This document shows positions 45,973 to 57,600 of a stretch of 64,000 bases of DNA, piece after piece; positions within the stretch are counted from its first letter, which is position 1; each line of letters opens with the position of its first letter. Position numbers and translations under genes: made by a program. The notes beneath the pieces were generated by a model. That model was given only the letters and a program-made list of their open reading frames with translations, did not search any database and was not told the DNA's origin. Source of the stretch: Cymbidium sinense (Eukaryota; Streptophyta; Magnoliopsida; Asparagales; Orchidaceae); contig CM038217.1 in NCBI GenBank assembly GCA_021442155.1, positions 144,333,643 through 144,397,642 of the forward strand, written 5' to 3'.

Positions 45973-48210
45973 ATGCATGAGAAGAAACCGCTCGCCCTGC
46001 AGGCAGGAGATGAAGATGAGCAGAGGAGAGTGTTGTGGACTACACCCTCCACTAAAGTTCACCTAGTATAGCTTCGTGGTAGGCATAGCGATCTGATTTG
46101 GTAAAGTTTTTTTTACAAGCTGCGTATATAGATTATTCTTATAATGTAGCATACTGAGCAGACTTCTTTACTATGCAGGTTTCAGTGCTTGAGGATGCAT
46201 CTTATTTATTGACGTTCAAAGAATGACCAATAAATTGTTCTAGATTTATGAGTGCTTTGCAAGCAGCTAGACTAGATTGTGTCTCGCAGATGCAGTACAT
46301 TTGCCTAGATCACCACTTGCTCACAACCTTTGTGGAACGTTGGTCTTCCCGGACAAATACGTTCCACTTGCCTATTAGAGAGATGACGATTACACTGTAG
46401 GATGTTGTTATGATTCTAGGTGTTCAAATAGATGGTCTGCCTATTGTTGGCAGGATTGTTGTTGGTGGAGGCAAGCGGTGGGCATCTTGGCTAGATTGTT
46501 GTGATGAGCTGATAGGAACACATCCGGAGCCATATATTGTCTATCATGATTCGATCCAGTCGCATATCACATCAGAATTCTGAATGGGATAAGTGCATGC
46601 ACAGACTTGTTTGGCCCTACGATGGCCGTGGACTTATTACATTGATTCCTACTTAGATTTCTCGAGTTTCAGTTTACTATGCATGTCAGAGCATACATAC
46701 TCTTTGCTATTGGATGTTTCCTTATGCTAGAAACATCGGGCTCTAGTTCACTTGTAGTATCTACCATTGCTATAGGATTGATACATTTAAGTAGTTCTCG
46801 TTGGGATCTGCTTGCTCATTTGTCTGAAATGAGGTGATGAAATAGCACGAATATGGCTGGATGCCTACATTTATTTTATGTATGGCATGGGAGCACATTC
46901 ATGTAGAGAGACCTATATTGTATATACCATACCTTAAAGACATAGATGATCTCAATGTGAGCTGTGGGTGGAATGAAGAATATGTCCGAGAGATGACACC
47001 AGCCAACATCAGAGTCTACAGAGATGAACTAGATGGGTTGTTGTAGAGTCAGGTACGTTGCATTATAAATTTATTTTTTTGAGTCCATTATTGGATGTAC
47101 AGAGCAGACCTAATATTCCTTTCAAACTATGGAGGTGATTTGGGAGCCATATGGACATCAGATCCGTGTACGTGTCGCGGATATATGCTTACAAGGTGAT
47201 GAGATATGATTAGCTGGAGTGCCATTGATTAGCAGCAGTTGAGTAGTACACTTTCGATCGTGTGTTCAGATTACCTTCCACTTATGACGATATATAACAT
47301 AGATTCTTCTTTCGTGCAAGTGGATGGTCGAAGAAAAGCAGATGTGGATTTGATCAATTACCACCATACATATATTGTACAGTAGGAGAGCAAACGTGAT
47401 TTAATTATGGTGGTAGATTCATCCCAACAGAACGGGGAGCCGCCCATTAACCGATACATGAGATAATATCGCTCTTGTGCTTCACTCTACATGAGATAGT
47501 ATCACTCTTGTGCTTCACTCTACATGTTGAAGGTACCAACAATTCCACATACACTTATTACCCTCGAGCACCTGGAGATCGAATAATGATATGCCATATT
47601 TGATATAAAAAAATATAGTTTTCTATATTGATCTGATCCTAACTAAATTTTTTTCAACATAGCGTGAGCACATCTTGAATACCGAGGATATATTCCATGA
47701 TATTTTGGGAAGGAAGAAGATACAAAATTTTAGCAATCTATCAACCAATACGAAGAGTTGTGCTGGGAGCTGCGGCGCAACATGCATATCTCTGATAGTA
47801 TGCATAGGGACACTAACATTCCAAGTACTTCATCATAAGTGCAAATACGACGGCGATGGATGTTGGTTCATCCTCTCCACTAGTCATCGAGCTCTCTGCA
47901 TATACATTCACACAGTCGCCACAATATTCATATCAGGAAGCTATGTAGACACAGATGCACTCGTTGCAACTACCAGTCCCTCCTACATATGGACCTCCGT
48001 CATTTCATATGACACCCCTATATGGAGTGTACCATGATTTCTCGCTCTCTACGCAGGCTTCAACCGATGTACCTAGTGTTACACACCTGGGTTACTCGCA
48101 ACAGGCTGTCGAGCAGGTTGAAGAGGAGGAGTAGCATCAAGAGCATCATCTACGAGACTGGCCACGGCGATCACCAGCCCATTACACTCCATATAGTGAT
48201 GTGATTCCAC
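45973..48210 (+). pseudogene. Plant mobile domain (PMD, MAIN-like) gene, degenerate
   Basis: Starts MHEKKPLALQAGDEDEQRRV at 45973. A probable intron runs from GTAAAG near 46102 to ctatgcag at 46179. The PMD core follows: QYICLDHHLLTTFVERW, then FHLPIREMTITLQDVVMILG and VQIDGLPIVGR (about 46290-46460), KRWASWLDCCDELIG, later WEHIHVERPILYIPYLKD (46880-46940) and VDGRRKADVDLINYHHTYI (about 47315-47380). These are the landmarks of PMD proteins such as MAIN/MAIL1, which are linked to genome stability and silencing and occur as passengers in some plant MULEs and gypsy elements. Many stops are present. Its position right after a MULE transposase in the same orientation supports the passenger reading. 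Confidence 0.75.
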
Positions 48211-48764
48211 CAGGCAAATATCATCAAAGATAGTCGTCTGCACTATTATCTTTTGTAGATAGTAGATACCATTTAGTTGTATTTGTACCTCTTTTATTAT
48301 GTTTACTCATTTTGATCAAGTATTTTCTTGTTTGGGTTATATTACATCAAAAATCAGCTTTAAGTTCACATATTTTTTGTTTTAGTTATGGATGTTCTTA
48401 GTATACATTTACAAGAGGTTGTACCTTGATGTATGTTTTTTTATTGATGATATTTGTTTTGTTGATAAGATTAGAGATAGAGTTTGTTGGTGTTGTGAGC
48501 TTGGTTTGAATTGGCTTGTTATGCATATTTGAAAAATTTTAACAGGAAATTAGTTGCATTCATACTACTGACACATTGATTTTTCTTATGTGAATGGAAT
48601 TAATTTGAATGATCCTCCAAATAATAAGATTAATGGGAGATAACCACCTGTTGATATGTCATGTCTCGTAAGAGTTTGTTAATTGCACTTCATTAAAAGC
48701 ATTTTATTGGAGGGAGTCATTTCAAATTCTTCAAATTATTTAATTTTACAAAAATTGTTAGGTA

Positions 48765-49560
48765 TTGGGCCACAATCGCAATTTTTGGTCAATATAAAAG
48801 TTGTGAGAAATTTTGTTACGATTCCAAAGATACTAAGCTCACTCGATTCTGACACCGAATGAGTCCGATACAGGCAAAATATTGTGTCTGGTCCAATATT
48901 TCATGTCGGCACCATAGTTTTTGTGCGCATTTGCAAGAATTGCTGCATACCGAGCAACAATTGTAATTTTTGGTCAACATAAAAATAGTGTGAAATTTTG
49001 TATGATTCTAACGATACTAAGCTCGCTCGATTTTGACATAGGATGAGTCCTATATGGGTAAAATCGCGGACTAGTCTATTTCAAGTTTCGACTGTAGTTT
49101 TGTGCTCATTTGCAAAAGTACGCCGCCATTGTAATTTTGGTCAACATGAAAGTCATGAGAAATTTTGTTACAATTTCAAAAATATCAAGTTTGCTCGATT
49201 CCGATACTAGATGAGTTTGATACAGACAAAAAATTGTGGCTGATCCAATATTTCAAGATCGCAGCTATGATATTTGAACACCGCGCATCGCCACAATATC
49301 GTTTTAGTCAACATGAAAGTCAGGGGAAATTTTGTTACAAATCCAACGATACCAAGTTCGCTTAATTCCGACATCGGATGAGTCCGATACGGGCAAAATA
49401 CAGTGGTTGGTCTAAATTTTCAAGTAGGTTGCAAAAACTGCTGTGTACCGGGCCACAGTCGCAGTTTTTGGTCAACATGAAAGTCATGAAAATTTCTTTA
49501 TAATTCCAATGATACCAAGCTGCTCGATTGACAACGGATGTATGATATGGGCAAAATCGC
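48765..49560. repeat. Satellite-like array, unit about 164-185 bp, 5 units
   Basis: The landmark tttttggtcaa (or ttttagtcaa) recurs near 48782, 48967, 49136, 49301 and 49465. Each is followed by gaaattttgttac, a gatactaagctcgctcgat block and atgagtccgatac.ggcaaaa. Units are diverged by substitutions and short deletions. Confidence 0.8.
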
Positions 49561-49640
49561 ATGCCTAATTTTTTTTTTTTTAAAAAATTGCTTATGCAGG
49601 CGCCGACACACCACGTGGAGCCAGCTGCTGACTATGCCAT

Positions 49641-49692
49641 TTTTTGGTGCCTAATTAGATAATTAATATTTTAATTAGGCTAAATTTGAAGC
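49641..49692. repeat. Palindromic AT-rich motif, right copy of inverted pair
   Basis: tttttggtgcctaattag ... taattaggctaaatttgaa, the reverse complement counterpart of 35357-35425. Confidence 0.6.
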
Positions 49693-51288
49693 CCAGCCCG
49701 ACCCCTTTTCTCTCAAAGTCGTTCAACCACTCTCCCGACTTCCTTCTGTCGTTTCTGCACCTTACCGAACACCAGAACTGCTACCTGGCCATCCCTTTCT
49801 ATCTCTCTGTTTTCTCTTCGGACTTGCACACCTACAACCCTTCAATCACTCCCTTACTGCATTTCATCACTCCCTCTTTTGCTGCCGAGCACTTTTGCCT
49901 CACCATCCCTAAAACCTATTGTCATCTCCTACTCATCCTAATATCACCCCAGCTTGCATTTCCTCAAACTAGTCTCATCCTAAGCACCCCTAAACACAGA
50001 CAATCGACCCAAACCTTTTCCTTGCCTCTAATTAGCCACAAATAGCACATCACCATCTCTACCATGATTCCTAACAACAACCACTCAAACCACCAACAAA
50101 CCCACTATTGCTTAAGTTAAAATAGAAGAAAATTATGGATTAATATTATGTGAAAGTTGGAGTTTTCATTCTAGGCTATTTGGTAGGAAAATAGAAGGTT
50201 AAACATGCTTGAGGTCTTGCTACTAAATCAACTTCATTCAAGGTTAATGTATTATGAAGACTTATATTAGAGAGATGTAAAAAATATGAATGAAATGGTT
50301 GAACATGTCAGAAAAAGAGGTAGTATGTTTCGTCTTATGTAAGTGTTTTAAGATCTCTTCATGCTCAATAGAGCAAGTGACTTTAATGATACCATTATAC
50401 TAAGTAGAATTGATGAATTAGAAGACTACAATCGCAACATCATAATATATTGATCATTATGCTCAATAGAGCTGACACATTTTAATGAAATGAATAATGC
50501 ACACATTATGAGGGGGAAATTATACCTAAATTTATAATATGTAAATGCGTGCAAATAATCTAATGGAATGAATTTTACACATATTATGAGACAAGATTAG
50601 AATTCAAATTCAATACTTAGAAGAGTTTGCAAGCATTCTCAATATACTCGCATGGGCCCCTACAGTATATTGAAAGCTTAAATTTAGTGTTTGATATGCT
50701 GCATGGATTATAGAACTAAATAATATCAAAGTCTATCATACCTTAAAAAACACATAAATATCTTATAAATTGATAATTACTTCAAAAATACATGCATATC
50801 TCATAAGTCTGTTGCTTAAAGGTTAATGCATATGCACGCTTATGATGAGCTTCTTCACTCATACGGTGAAGTCATAAGTTTAACTTAACTAATCTAATCA
50901 TCTTCCTAAATAAGGACTAGAGTTGATAGGATTGATTTCAAGTTAGATGCTCATTCACTAAGAAAAATTTTAATTTAAACATTTACATACAACCATCAAA
51001 AGTTTTAATTAGAAAAATTCATATTCAACCCTACATACTCTATATTTCAAGATAATATATATGATTATAAATTATATTCATATACTTGATCCTTTGCTAG
51101 CAGGCAAGCAAAGTCGACAAGATCTATATAACACTAATGATAGCTGTGTTGATTGAAAATATTAATTAGAGGGGCTATTATTATATTGATATTATCTTAT
51201 TTCAATCAAAGATATAAACTTAGATCTAATTTTCTATTATTAAATTAATTAAGTTGTCAAGATCTAGAACAATTAACTAATGATCAAG
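49693..51288. other. CT-rich segment and AT-rich spacer
   Basis: 49693-50045 is CT-rich and contains a 119-codon frame with no recognised motif, probably chance reading of low-complexity sequence. The remainder is AT-rich with a short local repeat (ctcaatagagc at about 50367 and 50463). No gene seen. Confidence 0.45.
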
Positions 51289-52215
51289 TGGGTTTAAAAC
51301 TCCAATAATGTTTATGCCAATGAAGATTTTAATCAAAGAGGATATTATCATTACAAAGTGCTTAAAATTTTAGATCAAATTAATCTAAATTCAATATCAA
51401 TTTAAATGCCAAATTTGATAAGTTTTTAAGCTTTAAATGTTCAAATGAAATTCACAATCTAAAGACCTAAGGTAAAATCCACTCAATATGTCTTTCTCAA
51501 TCATTTCTCGAATATGACAAATTAAAAAAAAAAAATTAACTCACAAAAAAGCAAATGTCAAACCAAGTGTAATGCTATGCTCACACTTAAATTATATCAT
51601 TTCAGTAAGCACATGACCCGAGTCTTTCATCTACGTGATTTTGCTAGTAAGCTCCATGATTAGAGTTCTTTAACTAGATGACTTGGTCTCTCGATGACTG
51701 TCACTATATTATAGTCACGACATATAGCTCATATATTTCTCAATGCTCTTCCCCTTAAGTGAACCATAAGGTGTACTTGGTAGGACAAAAAAAATCCTTT
51801 GTTAGCTAAAGTGGATTTAAAACTATCTTTTTAAACAAATATCAATCAAAGTCTATAAGGTTATCTTGGATAAACAACCCATAGCTGCTAACAAAAATCT
51901 TTTGGTTAAATTGGGTTGATTATCTCTTTTGACTAAATAGACCAGGTTCATGACATCCCAGGAGAATTCTAAATTCCAAAACTTCATTTACTGTTACTAT
52001 ATGTTAAGTAAATAGCTACTTAATGACTAGCTTTAATCGATAATTCTCTCTTAGCATTGAGAGAGGTAATTATAAGTGCTTGTGCCTATAGAAAAGTTGG
52101 AATTAGATCCAAAGTCCTCACAAAATGAGGTCGAAATCTCTAGGTATTATCTTATTTACAATCATCTGACTTCTGAAAATTTAACCAATATTAATCTAAA
52201 GCCAAACATGAATTT
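51289..52215 (+). repeat. Unknown dispersed repeat, copy A of an inverted pair
   Basis: Landmarks in order: aaaactccaataatg, atgaagattttaatca, caatatcaatttaaatg, taactagatgacttggtctc, aaagtcctcacaaaatgagg (52111-52130) and ttctgaaaattt. All recur in reverse complement between 61921 and 62775. No coding content. It could be an LTR fragment. Confidence 0.7.
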
Positions 52216-53340
52216 TTGTAACCCATATTATTTTAATTAGTTTTGAATATTACCGAAGTATATTTAATTTAAGGTATGAAAATAAATGATTTTATAATTA
52301 CAATTAAATTATAATATGATTGCTAAAAAGTTCATATCTGTTAGTCTGTGTGAAGTAAAGATTTGACAAGTTGGATCCTATCTCATTATCATGGTGATTG
52401 TATTTTATGCAATTACCCATTTGGATGTTTAGGATTAATTTTTTTAAATGAAAATGATTTTGGAATTGTCGAATACCATCTTCGTTGGATTGAATTGTGG
52501 TAATAGTTTTTTTTTTTCATGCTCAAGTTTAAAAGATATAACTTTATTATGGTATAGATGAAATTTAAACTCAAGAATTTAATAATATTTTTTAAAATTC
52601 TTACCAATCAGATTAATTAACACTCATATATTGAAAATTTCATTCTAAAATAAAATTAATGAAATGATAATCATTAATCTTGAGAAAAAAAATTTGAAAA
52701 TGAATGAATGATATTTTAATCATTTATATTGAGAAAAAAATATTGAATGGTATTATTCTATAATATGAAAATAGTTATTATCAATTTTTAATTTTTAATC
52801 ATCACATGTTTTATCTTTTTATATTAATAAATTCAAATAATAAAATTTTAAAATTATCAATATCAGTCTCAAGCTCGGATTAAAATTTTTTTTTAAAAAA
52901 AGTCAATTTATGCATCCACTAAAATTTTTTGGCTGAACCATTATATAAGTCTATCAACTTATCTATATAAGCTTATATATAATTGAAACTACAAATGAGT
53001 TGATTTGAATCATATTCTGAGTGAGATTCAATTTAGTTCAAACATAATTTCAATCTCATCCATACCTTTTATCACTAAAAGAAATATTTTAATCTTTATT
53101 TTTCTGAAATTGCTCACAATGCAATTTTATGATGGAGGATTACTTAAAGATAAAAAAAAAAGATATTATTTGGAAGATGATAATAATACTTTAAAAAGAA
53201 ATATTTTTGCATTATTTTTTTCAATATTCATAATTCATAAATACTAAAGACTATATCTTGCATTAATATCTCAAAATACTTTTATATTTGAAAATAAATT
53301 TAAGATATATATTTTAAAAATAAATAATAAGAATATTTAA
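52216..53340. other. AT-rich spacer, nothing recognised
   Basis: Very AT-rich. The frame at 53005-53247 has no motif and ends in poly-A/T tracts. Confidence 0.45.
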
Positions 53341-53562
53341 TCACTGACACGTATTACGAAGGATATCATATAAAGTTCAATTTACCTATCAAAATCAGTT
53401 TCTCTGCTGATCGTTTGCAATCCACAACCTGTCGACACATAATCATACGTCCAGATACGCCTCCAAGCTATCCGTCACTCTGTTTCTTCTCAGTCTCCTC
53501 AGCCCCTCATCGCAGTTCCGCAATTCTCCTCGAGCTAGTCGTGCAACTCCAAACCTCCAAAA

Positions 53563-54291
53563 ATGGTCTGCTCGATCCCCACCTCAAGATCTAGCCTCAG
53601 CTGGCTTGATCGCCTCCACGCCTCTAAGGGCTTCACCGTCCCCGCTGACCTCGATCTCGACCACTTCCTGCACTCTAACTCCAACCCTAAGCCCACTCCT
53701 TCGAATCGAGATGCCGTCGACCCCCCACCTTGCGGGAAGAAGCTGCAGTCCCAGAAGAGGATCTACTTTGGGAAGGAGCAGCACCTATTCGATCTGATGA
53801 GCAATGTTCTCTCTGAGCTCTTCGTCATGGGAGACCCGCGCGACTCGGCTGCAGGCCTGAAAGGGGCGCGGAAGCAGCTGAATCCTAGGGCTTGCGTTCC
53901 CTCAGTCTCGGCCAGCGCGGATGGCGGTGCATCGGCGATGTCACCTTCCAGCGCGGACAACAGCATCGCGGAGGCGAAGAGGGATCGGAAGAAAATGAAG
54001 AGGATGCGGGCAAACCCAGGACAGGCGGCGGGCTCGGATCCATCGCTGTGCACTGGCACGGTTGTGACGGTGATTGACACGAGCTCACCGGGATGGAAGA
54101 CGGAAAAGCATTTTAGAAAAGGGATGGTGTGGAAAGGAAGAGATAAGAAGGTGTGGAATGTAAGCAGGAAGAAGAGGAAATTGGGCTTGGTAGAGAAATT
54201 GATTGTGGAGAAGGAGAGGGCCGAGAGGCTGCGGTCTCTGGCCGAGTTGAAAGGAGGGGAGCCGAGCGAGAATGCGGATTCGCAGAATGAA
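53563..54291 (+). CDS. Uncharacterised basic plant protein, exon 1
   Basis: ATG at 53563 sits in ccaaaaatggtc after a CT-rich leader (about 53420-53560). The frame is open for 243 codons, then AATGAA/GTAAGT gives a canonical donor at 54292 in phase 0, so more exons follow. The N-terminus reads MVCSIPTSRSSLSWLDRLHA and looks conserved in style (plant proteins of unknown function start similarly, from memory). It has a Ser/Asp-rich segment, a basic KRDRKKMKRMR stretch (about residues 140-150) and a second basic, helix-prone region VSRKKRKLGLVEKLIVEKER near residues 205-225, suggesting nuclear or nucleic-acid association as an inference. Codon composition is GC-rich, unlike the surrounding DNA, which supports a real exon. 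Downstream exons were not found in this window. Confidence 0.75.
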
Positions 54292-54636
54292 GTAAGTTTT
54301 TTTTTTTTTTTTTGACATATCCCTTTTTCTTATGATTATTTGACAGTCGATTCATTGCCATTACATTGTCATACCTGTAGTGCATTTTAAATTTAGTTAA
54401 TTGTGAAAAATTAGCTTAATCACTTTGTAAACAAAATCTTAATTATGAGCATAAATTTAATGATGATTAATGTAATAATTATTAAAAATAAACTTAATTA
54501 CTTTACAGAGATGACTAGTGAAAAGATAAACTTAATTGTTCTGAAAAATGCAAGCTTATAAAAAGATAAGCTTAATTTTGATTTTGAAATTTATTTCAAT
54601 TTATTTATTTTATTGAAATTTAGACTTTTAATTAAC

Positions 54637-54919
54637 TGATAAGGATTAGAGAGAGTTTGTTTTATGTTTCATTCCATCATTTGTGCTGAATTTATAAAAA
54701 TCTAGGAGTACCTATACTAGGAAGTATACAACAATCAGGAAATTGAATGTAAATATATAATTGATTATGATTTGGATGGTCCATGGATTGGTGAGCGGCA
54801 ACAATAATCCCACGGAATAATGAGATGACATAAAGTGAATCAGTAAGTTGTTGGATGGGATTGCAGAACATAGGGTAGAAATATAGAAGGTAGAATTGAT
54901 GGAATTTGATTTTTCCACA
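54637..54919 (-). repeat. 3' LTR of copia element
   Basis: Plus-strand reading starts tgataaggattagagag and ends ttttccaca. On the minus strand it is preceded by AAAAGGGAT, a good polypurine tract. Its first 110 bases match 59344-59450 (tgtttcattccat.atttgt, tataaa, ctaggaagtatac.tcaa). Confidence 0.75.
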
Positions 54920-54969
54920 ATCCCTTTTAAGTGAATAAATAAATGTTGTCCATTCTAAGATTACATGTT

Positions 54970-55930
54970 AATTTTTTGAAATGTTGTTCTTGATAATGTT
55001 TTGGTAAGAATGTTAATAAATTAGACCATTGTCTATCTTCTTCCTCATAAAACTTTTATCAACTTTAATATGCTTCATTTGGTCATATTGATTTTGTGTT
55101 TGTTGGCTTGTCATAATAGAGCCTCATAGGACCTTTTTATTCAACCTTTAAATCTTCTCGTATAATTTTCAGCCCTACTAATATGTAGATTTTTTGTTCC
55201 ATGGATCTAATTTCAGTTTCTATGTTAAATCTTGCCACAACATTTTTTTTACTTCTCCATGTCATGAGGTTTTCTCCTAAGAATGTGTGATATCTTGCAA
55301 TTGATTTCCTATTAATCATAAAAACTTGCATAATCAGTATCTGTATAGGTCTCAAGTGTTAGATCCCTTCACTTTAAATAAAAGTTCTTTACCTAGGGTT
55401 TTAGATATTGTCAACCCCTTTTAGTGTGATTTGTTATAATTTTGTATCAATGGAGTTACCTTGCCACAACAATATAGGTTATGGTAACTTAAACTATTAT
55501 GTGGTAAGTATATAAGTCTTTGATTAGAGATTTTTTCAATTGTTGTATTTTTTAGAGCATGTTTAAGTTTATTAAATTTCATTGGGTTGATTGCAGGCTT
55601 GCATCCTAACTTGTTTGTTTTTTTTCCAATAAATCTATTATGCATTTTTATATAAAGATCTCATGTCGAAAGTGTGTAACCTCAATGCAAATATTTTAGT
55701 TTACTTGATTATTTGACTTCAAATTCTTGGAATAACCTCTACTTGAAAGCCTCAATACCTATCAAGTCACTATCTATTACGATGATGCCATTGTCATAAA
55801 CTAGTGGTTAGACATTCCTTTTGAAACCTTGTGTTTCACAAAATATGTATGGTCTTCTTACTATGTATCTCATGCTGAGTATGTCTCCCAAATCATGCTC
55901 TTAGAGTTTGTTTTAATCCATAAAATACCT

Positions 55931-56017
<87 letters not shown>

Positions 56018-56250
56018 CTTAAGCCAAGCACTGGTGAGATATTTATATATACATCCTTTGCTAGATCTCCATGTAGGTAGGTATTCTTTACATTTAGTTA
56101 TTGTATCTTCCAATCTTTATTTGTTACTAATGATAAAAACTCGAGCAATATTCATTTTAGAAATTGGATTGAAATTTTTAAGATAATCAATCCGATATAT
56201 TTGAATTTAGCACTTTGCCACTAGTTTGGCTTTAGTCTTTCTACTGAGCC
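54970..56250 (-). pseudogene. Copia RT (C-terminal part) and RNase H, degenerate
   Basis: Descending: near 55820-55720 LVYDNGIIVIDSDLIGIEAF matches the palm region after the RT active site; 55421-55645 gives LGCKPAINPMKFNKLKH and NQRLIYLPHNSLSYHNLY, the standard thumb/connection sequence; 55137-55300 gives LGENLMTWRSKKNVVARFNI and ETEIRSM, the RNase H block; then MKHIKVDKSFMRKKIDNG near 55070-55000. The (TA)n run at 55936-56014 interrupts this stretch. Confidence 0.85.
55936..56014. repeat. (TA)n microsatellite inside copia pol
   Basis: Nearly pure TA run of about 78 bases; it creates the YIYIYI-type open frame at 55829-56080, which is not a gene. Confidence 0.9.
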
Positions 56251-57229
56251 ATAAAATTTATGTTATAGTAAAGACCTTACTTTTGGTAGTGTTGCCAATT
56301 TTCATGTTTTATTCTTTTGAAGGGCTTCCATTTTCTCCCTCATAGTGTTATTTCAATTCACATTATTTAAAGCCTCAAAGATAGTTTTAGAGATAGAATA
56401 GTATGAAGACTAATAAGAAATCATTGATGATGACGTTGAAAAAGATTTTTATATGAGAAGAACAAGTATAAAGAATGTTTAGTTAAAAGTTTTGTACCTT
56501 TGTTTGCAGGCTTAAATATTTATTTAGCACGTTAGTACTAACTTTTGATTTAATTTATTAGACTTACGTAGATTGAGATGCCTTTCTCATTGAGTAAACT
56601 TATAATGGTTGAGTAGAAAGTGGTTTTAATACAAGCTTGATTTGTATAAGAGTGGTTTTTTTTGGAGTGGAGTTATTTGGGATAAAAGAACGGTAATTTA
56701 GGAGAAAGAATTCATTTATGAATGATTTTTTCTTGGGTTAAGTAGCAACAAAACATAAATCATCTTTATTGAAAGTGATGTCAGTAAGCACCAACTTTTC
56801 TTGTGGGTGGATGATAGCATTTTAACTATTTTTTGAGTGAAAGAGTCACCAAAAAAGGCACATTTAATTACTCTTGGATCAAGTTTTTCTTTATTTTAAG
56901 AGATGTTTAAGGGCAAAAGCAACACTTTCACATATATTTTGGACATGATTGTTTGAGATATTGAAGTGAGGAAAGAATTTCTTTAAGACTTCTATTAGAC
57001 TTTTGAACCCGAGGGCAATTACCCTATAGATAATTAGTTTTGATTAGAGTGATTGATAAATAATTTTTTCTTAATATTATTTTGGAATATTCTTTTGAAA
57101 AAGGAGAACTTTTGTAATAGCAAGTAAGTGGCCATTTTTTATTTAGTTATTCTATTTTATTGGGGTGTGTATATGTAAAAGGACTCTTGCATTATTCTTT
57201 TTTCTTAGGAATATGAGGGGAGAAAATGT

Positions 57230-57600
57230 TTAAAAAAAGTCTTTGGTATTATCAGATGAAACTTTCTTTTTAAGTTCAACATTCAAATAATTTTTTATCA
57301 TATTGAAAAAGGTGGGAAAGATATCACTTTTGGCTTCTGTAAAAATATCCATGACACAAGGTACAGTCATTGATAAAAGGACAAAAATCACGTCCAAGAG
57401 ATGTTGGACGTAGAGGATGATCTCCATATGTTGCTTTGAATGAGAGAAAAAAACTTTGATATTTTGTGTTACTTATTGAAAAATTGATTTACTTGTATTT
57501 TGTCAACTCTAGTATTGTAGTGAAACACTTTAATGTTAATATTTTTGAATAATAAATGAAATATACATTAGATTTAATAGAAGAAGGATGGACCAAGATG
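57230..57600 (-). pseudogene. Copia integrase core, degenerate
   Basis: The minus-strand piece 57230-57427 contains DIFTEAKSDIFPTFFNMIKN and LNVELKKKVSSDNTKDFF, equivalent to the FL..K.EVF..F..FK.. and LRSDNGGEF blocks of copia integrases; the second catalytic Asp is kept in SSDN. The rest of the core is damaged. Confidence 0.8.

Larger units (their letters stand above)
34430..50050 (+). mobile_element. Mutator-like (MULE) region with transposase and PMD gene, bounds uncertain
   Basis: A broken MuDR-type transposase (36308-36890 and 43543-45412) is followed in the same orientation by a broken plant mobile domain gene (45973-48210). The transposase is split by a younger chromovirus. Candidate ends are not resolved: satellite-like arrays flank the region on both sides, and an inverted, palindromic GCCTAATTA motif lies at 35357-35425 and 49641-49692. 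I could not demonstrate true terminal inverted repeats or the 9-bp target duplication typical of MULEs, so the outer limits given are the outer edges of the flanking arrays and CT-rich segments. Confidence 0.6.

Noticed and set aside
49686..50045. 119-codon plus-strand frame rich in Ser, Leu, Pro and His
   Set aside because: CT-rich low-complexity sequence; no start context, signal or family resemblance that I can support.
54085..54385. Minus-strand frames of 77-90 codons
   Set aside because: Antisense of exon 1 of the 53563 gene plus the poly-T after its donor.
55829..56080. Frame with a long YIYIYI stretch
   Set aside because: Created by the (TA)n microsatellite inside the decayed copia pol.
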